Shown here piece after piece: positions 18,558 to 28,500 of a stretch of 56,128 bases of DNA. Origin of the DNA: Tissierellia bacterium (GTDB lineage: Bacteria > Bacillota > Clostridia > Tissierellales > Tissierellaceae); NCBI GenBank assembly GCA_012728125.1, contig JAAYFT010000027.1, positions 1-56,128 of the forward strand, written 5' to 3'. A program made the position numbers and the translations under genes. The notes beneath the pieces are model-generated. The model was given only the letters and a program-made list of their open reading frames with translations. It had not been told where the DNA came from and did no database searches. Numbering within the stretch: position 1 is the stretch's first letter; each line of letters begins with the position of its first letter.

Positions 18558-19001
18558 ATGCTAAACTATATTTTATTTATTATCGGATTCGCACTAATAG
18601 GATTTTCTATTATTGTTATAAGTAATGACTTAAAAAAATCTGCTTTAAAAATAGACGAGATTAGCAAAATAGAGGAAAATGTTAAGGAGTATTATAAACT
18701 TACAGAAGAAATAATAGGGACATTTGACCATGTAATAGGTAGTAAAATAGAGGAAATAAATGCTATAAATATAAATCTAGATAATAATACTAATAAGGAT
18801 AGTGTTGAAAATACAATTATAAATAGTAAATATGAGAATATAAAAACTAGTTTTGAAGATAATACGGTTGAAAAAATCCTAGAGTTACATTCTATTGGGC
18901 TTAATATTGAAGAAATAGCTAAAAAACTGAATAAAGGTGTAAGAGAAATAGAAATTATTATGAAAATGAATAGTTCAAAAAATATGGACAAAAATATTTA
19001 A
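18558..19001 (+). CDS. SwrB-like/DUF6115 membrane protein
   Basis: A 147-residue protein with one N-terminal membrane helix (residues 3-22), a cytoplasmic coiled-coil region and a C-terminal helix-turn-helix-like segment, IGLNIEEIAKKLNKGVREIE. This layout, and its place between sigD and rpsB, match B. subtilis SwrB (YlxL), which promotes activation of the FliP/FliQ export gate. Sequence identity to SwrB is not evident by eye, so this is inferred from layout and synteny. The ATG at 18558 behind TGAGGTG is chosen over an ATG at 18546. Confidence 0.65.
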   Translation: MLNYILFIIGFALIGFSIIVISNDLKKSALKIDEISKIEENVKEYYKLTEEIIGTFDHVIGSKIEEINAININLDNNTNKDSVENTIINSKYENIKTSFEDNTVEKILELHSIGLNIEEIAKKLNKGVREIEIIMKMNSSKNMDKNI

Positions 19002-19007
19002 AAATCA

Positions 19008-19036
19008 TTGATTTGGGAAATGTCTTATGTTATACT
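19008..19036 (+). promoter_or_regulatory. σA-type promoter of rpsB-tsf
   Basis: TTGATT (19008-19013) and TATACT (19031-19036) are separated by 17 bases. Transcription would start near 19043 and give a leader of about 95 bases. It lies just after the last flagellar gene, and I see no terminator between them, so fla operon read-through into rpsB is possible. Confidence 0.7.
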
Positions 19037-19062
19037 ACTATAGTGATTACACACATTTTCTG

Positions 19063-19097
19063 ACATTAAAGGGAGTGCCTTAGGGTTCCTTTAATGT
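19063..19097 (+). promoter_or_regulatory. rpsB leader hairpin (possible S2 autoregulatory element)
   Basis: The arms 19063-19074 (ACATTAAAGGGA) and 19086-19097 (TTCCTTTAATGT) form 12 pairs, one of them G-U, around an 11-base loop. No U-run follows, so it is not a standard terminator. Its place in the S2 mRNA leader suggests a ribosomal-protein leader, but I have not matched it to a known motif. Confidence 0.5.
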
Positions 19098-19136
19098 ATG
19101 AAGAAAATGGAGGAAAAAAACTTGGAGGTGAAAATT

Positions 19137-19844
19137 ATGTCAGTAATTACTATGAAGGCTTTGTTAGAAGCGGGAGTCCACTTCGGACATCAAACTAGAA
19201 GATGGAATCCTAAAATGGCAGAGTATATCTTTACAGAAAGAAATGGAATTTACATCATTGACTTACAAAAGACTGTAAAAAAAGTAGAAGAAGCTTATGA
19301 CTTCGTTAAGGAGTTAGTTTTCAATGGTGGTGAGATCTTATTTGTTGGTACAAAAAAACAAGCTCAAGAAGCCATTGAAACCGAAGCTAAAAGATGTAAC
19401 ATGCACTATGTTAACCAAAGATGGTTAGGAGGCATGCTTACTAACTACAAAACTATTAGAAAGAGAATTGACAGGCTTCATGAACTAGAGAAAATGGAAG
19501 AAGAAGGTTTATTTGATGTTCTTCCAAAGAAAGAAGTTATTAAATTAAGACATGAAGCTGAAAGATTAGAAAAATTCCTTGGTGGAATTAAAAACATGGA
19601 TAGAATTCCAGATGCTCTTTTTGTAGTAGACCCAAGAAAAGAGAGAATAGCTGTAAAAGAAGCTCAAATTCTAAACATACCTGTTGTAGCCATTGTTGAT
19701 ACTAACTGCGATCCAGATGAAGTAGACTATGTTATTCCTGGAAACGACGATGCTATAAGAGCAGTTAAGTTATTAACTGAAACTATAGCTAATGCAGTTT
19801 TAGAAGGTAAACAAGGCGAGCAAATTGAAGATGTAGAAGAGTAA
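19137..19844 (+). CDS. rpsB: 30S ribosomal protein S2
   Basis: A 235-residue S2 protein. Blocks include [44 protein letters not shown] and [12 protein letters not shown] near the usual places. The ATG at 19137 follows GGAGGTGAAAATT at good spacing; an in-frame ATG at 19098 would add 13 residues not seen in S2. It is followed by a terminator-like hairpin and then tsf. Confidence 0.97.
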   Translation: MSVITMKALLEAGVHFGHQTRRWNPKMAEYIFTERNGIYIIDLQKTVKKVEEAYDFVKELVFNGGEILFVGTKKQAQEAIETEAKRCNMHYVNQRWLGGMLTNYKTIRKRIDRLHELEKMEEEGLFDVLPKKEVIKLRHEAERLEKFLGGIKNMDRIPDALFVVDPRKERIAVKEAQILNIPVVAIVDTNCDPDEVDYVIPGNDDAIRAVKLLTETIANAVLEGKQGEQIEDVEE

Positions 19845-19852
19845 TAAAAAAG

Positions 19853-19896
19853 GGTAAGGGTTTTAAAGGATAATTCCTTGTGCCCTTACCATTTTT
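19853..19896 (+). terminator. rpsB-tsf intergenic terminator or attenuator
   Basis: GGTAAGGG (19853-19860) pairs with CCCTTACC (19883-19890), with a smaller AAGGA/TCCTT hairpin inside, followed by ATTTTT. It would reduce read-through from rpsB into tsf; no clear separate promoter for tsf is visible in the remaining 20 bases. Confidence 0.6.
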
Positions 19897-19916
19897 AACA
19901 ATATAGGAGGGATAAA

Positions 19917-20564
19917 ATGAGCATTAGTGCATCACAAGTTAAAGAACTTAGAGAATTAACTGGAGCTGGAATGATGGATTGTAAGAAAGCTTTAGTTGAA
20001 ACAAATGGTGATATAGAAAAAGCTATTGACTTATTAAGGGAAAAGGGATTATCAAAGGCTGCTAAAAAAGCAGGAAGAATAGCTGCAGAAGGATTAGTTG
20101 ATGCTTATATTCACAATGGCAGAATAGGAGTATTAATTGAGGTTAACTCAGAAACTGACTTTGTAGCTAAGAATGATGAGTTTAAACAATTCGTAAGAGA
20201 CATGGCTATGCAAGTTGCAGCAGCTAGTCCAAAATATGTAGCAAGAGAAGATGTTAGTGAAGAAGAATTAAGTAAGGAAAGAGAAATACTTAAACAACAA
20301 GCTATTAATGAAGGAAAACCTGAACATATAGCTGCTAAGATAGTAGAAGGTAGAATTGAAAAATATTATGAACAAGTATGCTTATTAGAGCAACCTTTTA
20401 TTAAAGACCCAGATGTAAAAGTAAAAGACCTTCTAAATGAAAAAATTTCAAAAATAGGTGAAAATATTAGAATTAGAAGATTTGTTAGATTCGAAGTTGG
20501 AGAAGGACTTGAAAAGAGAGAGGAAAATTTCGCTGAAGAAGTTGCTAAACAAATGGGTATGTAG
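19917..20564 (+). CDS. tsf: Translation elongation factor Ts (short form)
   Basis: A 215-residue EF-Ts, the nucleotide exchange factor of EF-Tu. The N-terminal UBA-like module ([20 protein letters not shown]) and the [10 protein letters not shown] core motif are intact. The protein is about 70-90 residues shorter than the B. subtilis and E. coli forms; the second core subdomain is reduced, as in other short EF-Ts proteins such as those of Thermotoga. An ATAGGAGGG site precedes the ATG. Confidence 0.95.
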   Translation: MSISASQVKELRELTGAGMMDCKKALVETNGDIEKAIDLLREKGLSKAAKKAGRIAAEGLVDAYIHNGRIGVLIEVNSETDFVAKNDEFKQFVRDMAMQVAAASPKYVAREDVSEEELSKEREILKQQAINEGKPEHIAAKIVEGRIEKYYEQVCLLEQPFIKDPDVKVKDLLNEKISKIGENIRIRRFVRFEVGEGLEKREENFAEEVAKQMGM

Positions 20565-20565
20565 C

Positions 20566-20595
20566 TAAATGGAGAACATCCTTGTTCTCCATTTA
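20566..20595 (+). repeat. tsf-pyrH intergenic perfect hairpin
   Basis: Arms 20566-20577 (TAAATGGAGAAC) and 20584-20595 are a perfect 12-bp inverted repeat with a 6-base loop (ATCCTT). Only ATATAATA follows, not a U-run, so it may be a processing or stabilising hairpin or a weak terminator. Confidence 0.6.
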
Positions 20596-20629
20596 TATAA
20601 TACTATTCTAAATACTAGGAGTGAGTTTA

Positions 20630-21343
20630 ATGAAACCCATATTTAATAGGGTAATTTTAAAGATAAGTGGAGAAGCTTTGGCTGGGCCTAAGGGTAGTGG
20701 AATAGATACAGAAACTATAAATAAAATATCTTACCAGATAAAAGAAATACATAAACTAGGCGTCCAAATTGCCATAGTAGTAGGTGGAGGCAACTTTTGG
20801 CGTGGTAAATCATCAAATGAAATAGACCGGACTACCTCAGATTATATTGGTATGCTTGGAACAGTGATGAATGCACTAGCTCTACAAGATGCTCTTGAAA
20901 AATTAGAAGTAAGTACAAGAGTTCAATCAGCAATCGATATGAGGCAAATAGCGGAACCTTACATAAGGCGAAGAGCCATAAGACACTTAGAAAAAGGAAG
21001 AGTAGTAATTTTTGCTGCTGGTACAGGTAACCCTTACTTCTCAACAGATACAACTGCTGCTTTAAGGGCTGCTGAAATAGAAGCAGAAGTTATACTATTA
21101 GCTAAAAAAGGTGTAGACGGAGTATATGATTCTGATCCAAAAATAAACAACGATGCAAAGAAATTCGAAAAACTAAGGCATATGGATATATTAAATATGG
21201 GTTTAGGAGTAATGGATTCAACTGCCACATCACTTTGTATGGATAACAATATTCCCCTAATAGTATTTGGTATAGATGAACCAAACAACATTATAAATGT
21301 TGTTTTAGGTAAAAAAATAGGTACTCAAGTAAAGGAGGATTAA
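20630..21343 (+). CDS. pyrH: UMP kinase
   Basis: A 237-residue amino acid kinase-fold enzyme that phosphorylates UMP to UDP. Landmarks are the [12 protein letters not shown] start, [27 protein letters not shown] and [16 protein letters not shown]. The ATG at 20630 after TAGGAGTG is chosen; a GTG at 20621 lies within that site. Confidence 0.96.
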   Translation: MKPIFNRVILKISGEALAGPKGSGIDTETINKISYQIKEIHKLGVQIAIVVGGGNFWRGKSSNEIDRTTSDYIGMLGTVMNALALQDALEKLEVSTRVQSAIDMRQIAEPYIRRRAIRHLEKGRVVIFAAGTGNPYFSTDTTAALRAAEIEAEVILLAKKGVDGVYDSDPKINNDAKKFEKLRHMDILNMGLGVMDSTATSLCMDNNIPLIVFGIDEPNNIINVVLGKKIGTQVKED

Positions 21344-21345
21344 TT

Positions 21346-21903
21346 ATGTTTACTAGCCTTTATAAAGAAGCAGAAGAGAGAATGCAAAAGACTATTTCTG
21401 TTTATAAGGATGAGTTACAAAGCATAAGGGCGGGAAGGGCTAACCCTGCATTACTTGACAAAATAACCGTTGATTATTATGGACAGATCACTCCTTTGAA
21501 ACAGGTAGGAAGCATTTCTGCACCTGAACCAAGACTTTTAGTCATTCAACCTTGGGACCCAAATTTAATACCAGCAATAGAAAAAGAAATACTAAAATCG
21601 GACCTAGGTTTAAATCCTTCAAATGACGGAAAAGTTATTAGGCTTGTAATTCCAATGTTAACTGAGGAAAGAAGAAGAGAGTTAACGAAAATAGTTAAAA
21701 AGAATAGTGAAAATGCTAAAGTTGCTATTAGAAACATCAGAAGAGATATTATAGATAGAATTAAGAAGATGGAAAAAGATAAAGAGATTAGCGAAGATGA
21801 TAGAAGATTAGGCGAGGAAGAAGTACAAAAGATTACCGATAAATACATCGAAGAAATAGATGTAATTACAAAGAAAAAAGAAGAAGAACTATTGGAAATT
21901 TAA
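21346..21903 (+). CDS. frr: Ribosome recycling factor
   Basis: A 185-residue RRF, the standard length. Blocks are [39 protein letters not shown] and [15 protein letters not shown]. It splits post-termination ribosomes with EF-G. It starts 2 bases after pyrH with AAAGGAGG inside the pyrH tail. Confidence 0.97.
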   Translation: MFTSLYKEAEERMQKTISVYKDELQSIRAGRANPALLDKITVDYYGQITPLKQVGSISAPEPRLLVIQPWDPNLIPAIEKEILKSDLGLNPSNDGKVIRLVIPMLTEERRRELTKIVKKNSENAKVAIRNIRRDIIDRIKKMEKDKEISEDDRRLGEEEVQKITDKYIEEIDVITKKKEEELLEI

Positions 21904-21906
21904 ACT

Positions 21907-21934
21907 AAACCCCTTCTTAAAGAAGGGGTTTTTA
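21907..21934 (+). terminator. Terminator after frr
   Basis: AAACCCCTTCT (21907-21917) and AGAAGGGGTTT (21921-21931) form a perfect 11-bp stem with a 3-base loop; the second arm runs into TTTTT. It ends the rpsB-tsf-pyrH-frr unit, though uppS begins only 18 bases later with no obvious promoter, so partial read-through is likely. Confidence 0.85.
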
Positions 21935-21951
21935 GTAGCGAGGTGTGAAAG

Positions 21952-22701
21952 TTGGATAAGAAGGAATATACCGTAGAAGAACTAAAAAATAAAATTGACA
22001 GGTCTAGACTTCCTAAACACGTGGCAATAATTATGGATGGCAATGGAAGATGGGCTAGTAAAAGATTTTTACCTAGAAATTTTGGCCATCAAGAGGGAAT
22101 GGAAAGGGTTATTGAAATAGTAGGTGCTGCTTCAAACCTTGGAATTAAGCATTTATCACTATATGCTTTTTCAACTGAAAATTGGAAAAGGCCATTAGAT
22201 GAAATCCAAGGATTGATGAAAATATTAGTTCAATATATAAGAAGAGAATTAGATAAACTACATAGGAATAATGTAAAAATTAATATTATGGGAGATATAA
22301 ATAAATTACCTGAGCTTGCAAAGAATGAAGTAGAAAGGGCAGTAAAAACTACATGTAAAAATACAGGTATGATATTAAATATTGGGTTAAACTATGGTGG
22401 AAGAGACGAAATAATCACGGGAATCAAAAATATTTTAAAAGATGTAGAAATGGGTAAAATCAGTATAGATGATATAGATGAGAATACTTTTAAAAGTTAT
22501 TTATATACTTGTGACCAACCAGACCCAGATCTACTAATTAGACCTAGTGGAGAGTTAAGATTAAGCAATTTTATGCTATATCAAGTTGCATATACAGAGT
22601 TTTGGTTTTCTGATATTTTATGGCCAGATTTTACAGAAAAACATTTATTATTATCTATTTTAGACTACCAAAAAAGAAATAGAAGATTTGGAGGAATCTA
22701 A
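21952..22701 (+). CDS. uppS: Undecaprenyl diphosphate synthase (isoprenyl transferase)
   Basis: A 249-residue cis-prenyltransferase. The catalytic D29 lies in VAIIMDGNGRWA. The substrate motifs LSLYAFSTENWKRP, NIGLNYGGRDEI and DLLIRPSGELRLSNF are present. It makes the C55 carrier for cell-wall synthesis; uppP later in the window recycles it. The start is a TTG at 21952 with GAGGTG upstream. Confidence 0.96.
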   Translation: MDKKEYTVEELKNKIDRSRLPKHVAIIMDGNGRWASKRFLPRNFGHQEGMERVIEIVGAASNLGIKHLSLYAFSTENWKRPLDEIQGLMKILVQYIRRELDKLHRNNVKINIMGDINKLPELAKNEVERAVKTTCKNTGMILNIGLNYGGRDEIITGIKNILKDVEMGKISIDDIDENTFKSYLYTCDQPDPDLLIRPSGELRLSNFMLYQVAYTEFWFSDILWPDFTEKHLLLSILDYQKRNRRFGGI

Positions 22702-23478
22702 GTGAATGAATTAACTAAAAGACTCACTAGTGCTATCATTGGGCTGATGCTATTAATTTTTGTATTAATAAAAGGAGGCTATTTATTATATTTATCTATA
22801 TATATTCTCTCAATCATCGGTTTAAGAGAGTTTTATAAGGCAGTTGAAAATATAAAGGTAAACCCATGTTATATTCTGGGTTATTTGGGAACAACAGGAA
22901 TTTTCATCAGCTCGATCATGCCTAGTATCAAATTAGATTTAATTATTACTCTTATAATACTAACTTTGCTTATTATTATAGTTATACATAAAGGTTATTC
23001 TTTAAAAGATATTTCATTGACTCTATTTGGTATCATTTACATTCCTTTTTTATTATTTCATATTGGATATTTAGGTAATTCAAAATATTTATATTTAGTT
23101 TTCATCATAGCTTTCGGTACTGATACCTTTGCATACATAGCTGGAAATTTATTTGGAAAAAACAAACTCTGTCCAACAATAAGTCCCAATAAAACTGTAG
23201 AAGGTTTTATTGGTGGAATTATAGGCAGTGTAGTTTTAGTAATCCTATATTCATTGTACTTAAATATAAGGCCACTTTGGAGTATGGTTATTTTATCCAT
23301 ATTGACTTCCATTATATCTCAATTAGGAGATTTAGCTGCTTCAAAAATAAAGAGAATTACAAAGATTAAGGATTTTGGAAATATTATGCCTGGCCATGGC
23401 GGAGTTTTAGATAGATTTGATAGTATAATTTTCGCCGCTCCAGTAATATACTACTATACTAAGATTTTTATAAATTAA
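22702..23478 (+). CDS. cdsA: Phosphatidate cytidylyltransferase
   Basis: A 258-residue protein with about eight membrane segments. The CDP-diglyceride synthase signature is complete near residues 215-245: ASKIKRITKIKDFGNIMPGH followed by GGVLDRFDS. SPNKTVEGFIGG is also typical. It makes CDP-diacylglycerol, the substrate of PgsA encoded at 47899. The start is a GTG immediately after the uppS stop. Confidence 0.96.
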   Translation: MNELTKRLTSAIIGLMLLIFVLIKGGYLLYLSIYILSIIGLREFYKAVENIKVNPCYILGYLGTTGIFISSIMPSIKLDLIITLIILTLLIIIVIHKGYSLKDISLTLFGIIYIPFLLFHIGYLGNSKYLYLVFIIAFGTDTFAYIAGNLFGKNKLCPTISPNKTVEGFIGGIIGSVVLVILYSLYLNIRPLWSMVILSILTSIISQLGDLAASKIKRITKIKDFGNIMPGHGGVLDRFDSIIFAAPVIYYYTKIFIN

Positions 23479-23495
23479 TATTAGGTGGTGTTTAA

Positions 23496-24506
23496 ATGTT
23501 AACAGCAGTATCTGCAATATTAGTTTTTTTAATAGTAATACTGGTACATGAATTTGGCCATTTTGCCGTAGCTAAACTAGTTGGGATAAAAGTCAACGAG
23601 TTTTCCATTGGAATGGGTCCTAAGCTAATACAAAGGAAGAGTGGAGAAACTGAATATACATTAAGGTTATTACCTATTGGAGGGTATGTAAAAATGGAAG
23701 GGGAAGATGAAGATTCCAATGATCCTAGAAGTTTTAACAACTTTCCTCCTCTATCTAGGATTGCTGTAGTTGCAGCTGGAGCTATTATGAATTTTATATT
23801 AGCCATAGTTGTGTTGACAATAGTTTCCTTTGGAGTAGGAGCACCTGGAACTACTATTGAGGAAACTACTCCAAACTCACCTGCAGAAAGGGCAGGTTTA
23901 TTACCTGGCGATAGGATTGTAGAAATCAATAATATAAAAATAAATAACTGGGAATCTATAGTAGATACCATTAGTAATTCAGACCCTAATAGTGAGATAG
24001 ATATAGTTATAAATAGAAATGGGCAAAATATAAGCTATTCCCTAATACCAACTATCGATGAAGGAAGAACTGTAATCGGTATTATTCCAAAATATGAAAA
24101 ATCTTTTATAGCAGCAATAAAAGGCGGTATAGAAAAGACCTTGATAATAATTAGGTTGATGTTTGAGTTTTTTGGTATGTTATTTAGGGGTCAAGTTAAA
24201 CTAGACCACCTATCAGGTCCTGTTGGAATAATCCATGAAGTTGGAGTAGCAGCAAAATCCGGAATTTATGATTTGCTATTTTTATTAGGGTTTATTAACA
24301 TTAATCTAGGCTTTATTAATTTACTTCCTATACCAGCTTTAGACGGAAGTAGGATTATTTTTCTATTTATTGAGTTAATTAGAGGAAAACCAATTAATCC
24401 TGAAAAGGAAGGATTTATACATTTTATAGGTTTTGTCTTTCTAATATCTTTAATGTTGATAATTACCTATAGGGATATAATAAAGTTTAATATTTTCGGA
24501 AGGTGA
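23496..24506 (+). CDS. rseP: Site-2 protease RseP/RasP, membrane zinc metalloprotease
   Basis: A 336-residue M50 protease. The HExxH zinc motif is at residues 18-22 (VHEFGHFAVAK). A PDZ domain at about 105-190 has the AERAGLLPGDRIVEIN motif. The second active-site motif is NLLPIPALDGSR near residue 270. The family cleaves anti-sigma factors and signal-peptide remnants in the membrane. Eighteen bases separate it from cdsA; dxr, which often lies between them, is absent. Confidence 0.95.
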   Translation: MLTAVSAILVFLIVILVHEFGHFAVAKLVGIKVNEFSIGMGPKLIQRKSGETEYTLRLLPIGGYVKMEGEDEDSNDPRSFNNFPPLSRIAVVAAGAIMNFILAIVVLTIVSFGVGAPGTTIEETTPNSPAERAGLLPGDRIVEINNIKINNWESIVDTISNSDPNSEIDIVINRNGQNISYSLIPTIDEGRTVIGIIPKYEKSFIAAIKGGIEKTLIIIRLMFEFFGMLFRGQVKLDHLSGPVGIIHEVGVAAKSGIYDLLFLLGFININLGFINLLPIPALDGSRIIFLFIELIRGKPINPEKEGFIHFIGFVFLISLMLIITYRDIIKFNIFGR

Positions 24507-24511
24507 GCTAA

Positions 24512-25561
24512 TTGAACAGAAGAAAAACTAGAGTAATCAAAGTAGGTAAGGTATTAATTGGCGGAGACAATCCAATATCCGTTCAATCTATGACTAATAC
24601 CATAACTAAGGATGTAAGTAATACTGTTAAGCAAATAAAGGAGCTAGAAAATGCAGGATGCCATATTGTTAGGTCTGCCATAACAGATCTAGATGATGCT
24701 AAAGCAATAGCTGAAATAAAAAAGGAAATAAATATACCTATAATCGCTGATATCCAGTATGATTATAGATTAGCATTGGAATCTATAAAATATGGTGTAG
24801 ATGGATTACGATTGAATCCAGGAAATATAGGCTCTCCTGATAGGGTTAGGGAAGTTGTAAAAGCTTGTAAGGAGAAAGGGATTTCAATCAGAGTGGGAGT
24901 TAATGCTGGATCCATAAAGAAGGAGTTTTTAGAAAAATATAATGGAGTCAACGAAAACTCCATGGTATATAGTGCTTTAGAGCAAATCCATATACTAGAA
25001 GATATGGATTTTCATGATATAAAAATTTCATTAAAGGCAAGTAATGTACCTCTTACAGTAAAAGCCTACGAAAAAATGTCTGAAATGGTAGACTATCCAC
25101 TACATTTAGGTATAACAGAAGCTGGACCAATATGGAGAGGGTCTATAAAGTCTTCAGTGGGTATAGGTATTCTCCTATCTAAGGGTATTGGGGATACTAT
25201 AAGAATTTCATTAACTGGAGAACCTGTTGAAGAGGTAAAAGTAGGTAGAGAAATTTTAAAATCATTAAATCTACTAAATGAAGGCATAGAACTAATATCT
25301 TGTCCAACCTGTGGAAGGACTAATATAGATTTAATTAAAATAGTAGAAGAGGCTGAAAAGAAACTTGCTGGTATTAACAAGCATATAAAAGTTGCAATAA
25401 TGGGTTGCCCAGTCAATGGTCCAGGAGAAGCAAGAGAAGCTGACATAGGCATAGCGGGAGGAAAAGGAGAAGGCTTGCTTTTTAAAAAAGGCCAAATTAT
25501 TAAAAAGGTAAAAGAAGAGGATTTATTAGATGAACTATTAAAAGAAATCAAGAAACTTTAG
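24512..25561 (+). CDS. ispG: 4-hydroxy-3-methylbut-2-en-1-yl diphosphate synthase IspG (GcpE)
   Basis: A 349-residue enzyme of the MEP isoprenoid pathway that converts MEcPP to HMBPP. The N-terminal TIM barrel starts with VGKVLIGGDNPISVQSMTNT. The C-terminal Fe-S domain has the three cluster cysteines in SCPTCGRT and MGCPVNGPGEA (about residues 262-300). The start is a TTG with GGAAGGTGA upstream. Its presence shows the MEP pathway is used although dxr is not next to it. Confidence 0.95.
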   Translation: MNRRKTRVIKVGKVLIGGDNPISVQSMTNTITKDVSNTVKQIKELENAGCHIVRSAITDLDDAKAIAEIKKEINIPIIADIQYDYRLALESIKYGVDGLRLNPGNIGSPDRVREVVKACKEKGISIRVGVNAGSIKKEFLEKYNGVNENSMVYSALEQIHILEDMDFHDIKISLKASNVPLTVKAYEKMSEMVDYPLHLGITEAGPIWRGSIKSSVGIGILLSKGIGDTIRISLTGEPVEEVKVGREILKSLNLLNEGIELISCPTCGRTNIDLIKIVEEAEKKLAGINKHIKVAIMGCPVNGPGEAREADIGIAGGKGEGLLFKKGQIIKKVKEEDLLDELLKEIKKL

Positions 25562-25596
25562 TGATTTTCTCCGAAGGAAGGGGGCAGGATACACTA

Positions 25597-28500
25597 ATGA
25601 AAAAAACAGCATTAGATCTTTCCCAATTTTTATCAAAGGATATAGTAGCTGAAATTGAAGATATAAAAGCTTATATCTATAAAGTTGAAACTATTAAAGA
25701 AAAAATGGAATTATATATTTATATTTCTTCATCTAAACTTATCTTTTCATACTTAGAGGAAAAAATTCAGGAGGAGTTTCAAAGGAGATTTCCAAGTTTT
25801 CAAGTGCAGATAAAGGTTTTCTATGAAGTAGATGGAAATGTAGAAGAAAAGCTTAAGTTTTATGAAGACAAAATTATTGAAGTTATAAAATCTCAAATAC
25901 AGTCTAGCAATTCTTGGATTAAAGATTTAAAATGGGAGCTCAGTAATGACTCCCTTATAATATTTCCACCTAATAATGTGGCGTTTCATTTAATGGAAGA
26001 AAATGGACTTTTAGAAAAAATCAAAAATATGATTTTGGATGAATTAGGTATAGCTCTAAAAGTATTACTCTCTGATAAGGAACTTCAGCTGGAAGAAGAC
26101 TTTTTGCTGCAAAAGGAATTGGAAGAAAAGGAAATTGCAGCTAATACAATTATTAATACAGTAGAAACTAATAAAAACAATAAATCAGTAATTCAAGATA
26201 AATTTTATGGTTTTGGAAAGCAAATTAAAGATGATCCAATAAAAATTAGGGATATCAATATAGAAACTGGATTCTGTACAGTCCAAGGTGAAGTGTTTCA
26301 ACTTGAGACCATGGAATTAAGAAATAATAAGACCTTGGTTACTTTTCATATAACAGATTTAACAGATTCAATAACAGTAAAAGTCTTTTTACCACAAGAT
26401 AAGACAGATGAGTTCTTAGAGAATGTTAAAGACAATTCTTACGTTAAAGTTTCTGGTGATATAGTTTATGATAATTACTCAAAATCTTTGGTTTTAATGT
26501 TGAAATCTCTTAGCAAACTTGAAAAAGAATCAAGAAAAGACGACGAAGAAGAAAAAAGGATAGAATTACATTTACATACTCAGATGAGTAGTTTAGACGG
26601 CCTGAATTCCATTACAGAATTGGCAACTAGAGCCAAGGAGTGGGGACATAGAGCCATAGCAGTAACAGACCATGGAGTAGTCCAAAGTTTTCCTGAGGCC
26701 ATGGAAGTAAGCAAAAAACTAGGTATTAAAATTATTTATGGAATGGAAGGTTATTTAGTAAATGACAAGAAAGAAATAATAAGCAATTTCAATGAAAATA
26801 AGGATTACTCAACTTTTGTAGTATTTGATATTGAAACTACAGGTTTATCGGCTGTAAATGATATGATTACGGAAATAGGGGCAATTAAAATAGAGAATGG
26901 GAAAATAGTAGATACCTATAGTCAATTAATTAATCCAGAAAGACCAATACCTGAGAAGATAGTTGAATTAACAGGCATAACTGATGAAATGGTAAAGGAT
27001 AAGCCTACCATCGGTGAAATAATTTATGATTTTAAAGAATTTATTGGAGACCATATTTTAGTTGCTCACAATGCATCTTTTGATGCAGGATTTATTAGAG
27101 AAAAATTCAAACTATACAATTTAGAACTAAATAATCCTATATTAGATACTTTGGAACTTTCAAGGTCAGTATTTCCAACTCTAAGAAGTCACAAACTAAA
27201 TATAATTGCTAATCATTTAAACGTTGATTTATTAAACCACCATAGGGCAGTAGATGACGCCAAGGCTACTGCAGAAATATTATTAAAAATATTTGACCTT
27301 TTAAAAGAAAAAGGCATAACTAGCTTCAAGGATATCAATCAATTAAATGAAAACAGAGACTTTACAAAGCTTGAGACTTTTCATGTAGTATTATTAGCTA
27401 AAAATCTTACTGGACTTAAGAATTTATATAGATTAGTATCTGAATCCCATATTAACTATTTCCATAGAAGACCAAGAATACCAAAGACCTTACTGGAAAC
27501 CTATAGGGAAGGATTAATTGTTGGGAGTGCATGTGAAGCAGGAGAATTGTATAAGGCTATACTAAATAATAAAAGTGAAAGCGAAATTAGAAATATAGTA
27601 AACTTTTATGATTACCTAGAAATCCAGCCAATTGGAAACAATATGCATTTAATAAGGAATGGGAAAGTAAAGGACGAAGAGGAGCTAAGAAGCATTAACA
27701 AAAAAATCTATAATCTGGGAAGAAAACATAAGAAGCTAGTTGTAGCAACAGGAGACGTTCACTTTTTAGATCCTGAAGATGAGATCTATAGAAGAATACT
27801 GATGTCAGGACAAAAATATCAAGATGCCGATATACAGCCACCTTTATACTTTAAGACTACTAAAGAAATGTTAGATGAGTTTTCATATTTAGGAGAACAT
27901 GGTGCTAGAGAAGTTGTAATTACAAATCCCAATTTAATCAATGAAATGGTTGAGGATATACTCCCCATTCCAGAAGGTACTTTTCCTCCTATAATTGAAG
28001 GAGCAGATGAAGAACTAAAGAACATAACATATAATAAGGCTATTGAAATTTATGGCGACCCATTACCAGATATAGTTAAAGAGAGGCTAGAAAGAGAATT
28101 AACTTCAATTATAAAAAATGGTTATGCAGTTATGTATATTATTGCGCAAAAATTGGTTTGGAAATCCTTAGAAGATGGATATTTAGTTGGTTCTAGGGGT
28201 TCTGTAGGTTCCTCATTTGTTGCTACTATGAGTGGAATTACAGAGGTAAATCCATTGGTTCCTCACTATGTTTGTAGCCATTGTAAATATAGTGAGTTCT
28301 TTGATGACGGATCTATTTCCTCTGGTATAGACCTACCTGACAAAAACTGCCCAGTATGCAATACTAAGCTTCATAAAGATGGGCAAGATATTCCCTTTGA
28401 AGTATTTTTAGGATTCGAGGGAGATAAGGAACCTGATATAGATTTAAATTTTGCTGGAGAATATCAGCCAACTGCTCATAAATATACAGAGGAGCTTTTT

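Noticed and set aside
20566-20595. Calling the tsf-pyrH hairpin an intrinsic terminator.
   Set aside because: The stem is perfect but there is no U-run after it, so I list it as a hairpin only.
20832-21284. Overlapping minus-strand frames inside pyrH.
   Set aside because: These are shadows of a conserved enzyme gene with no recognisable product.
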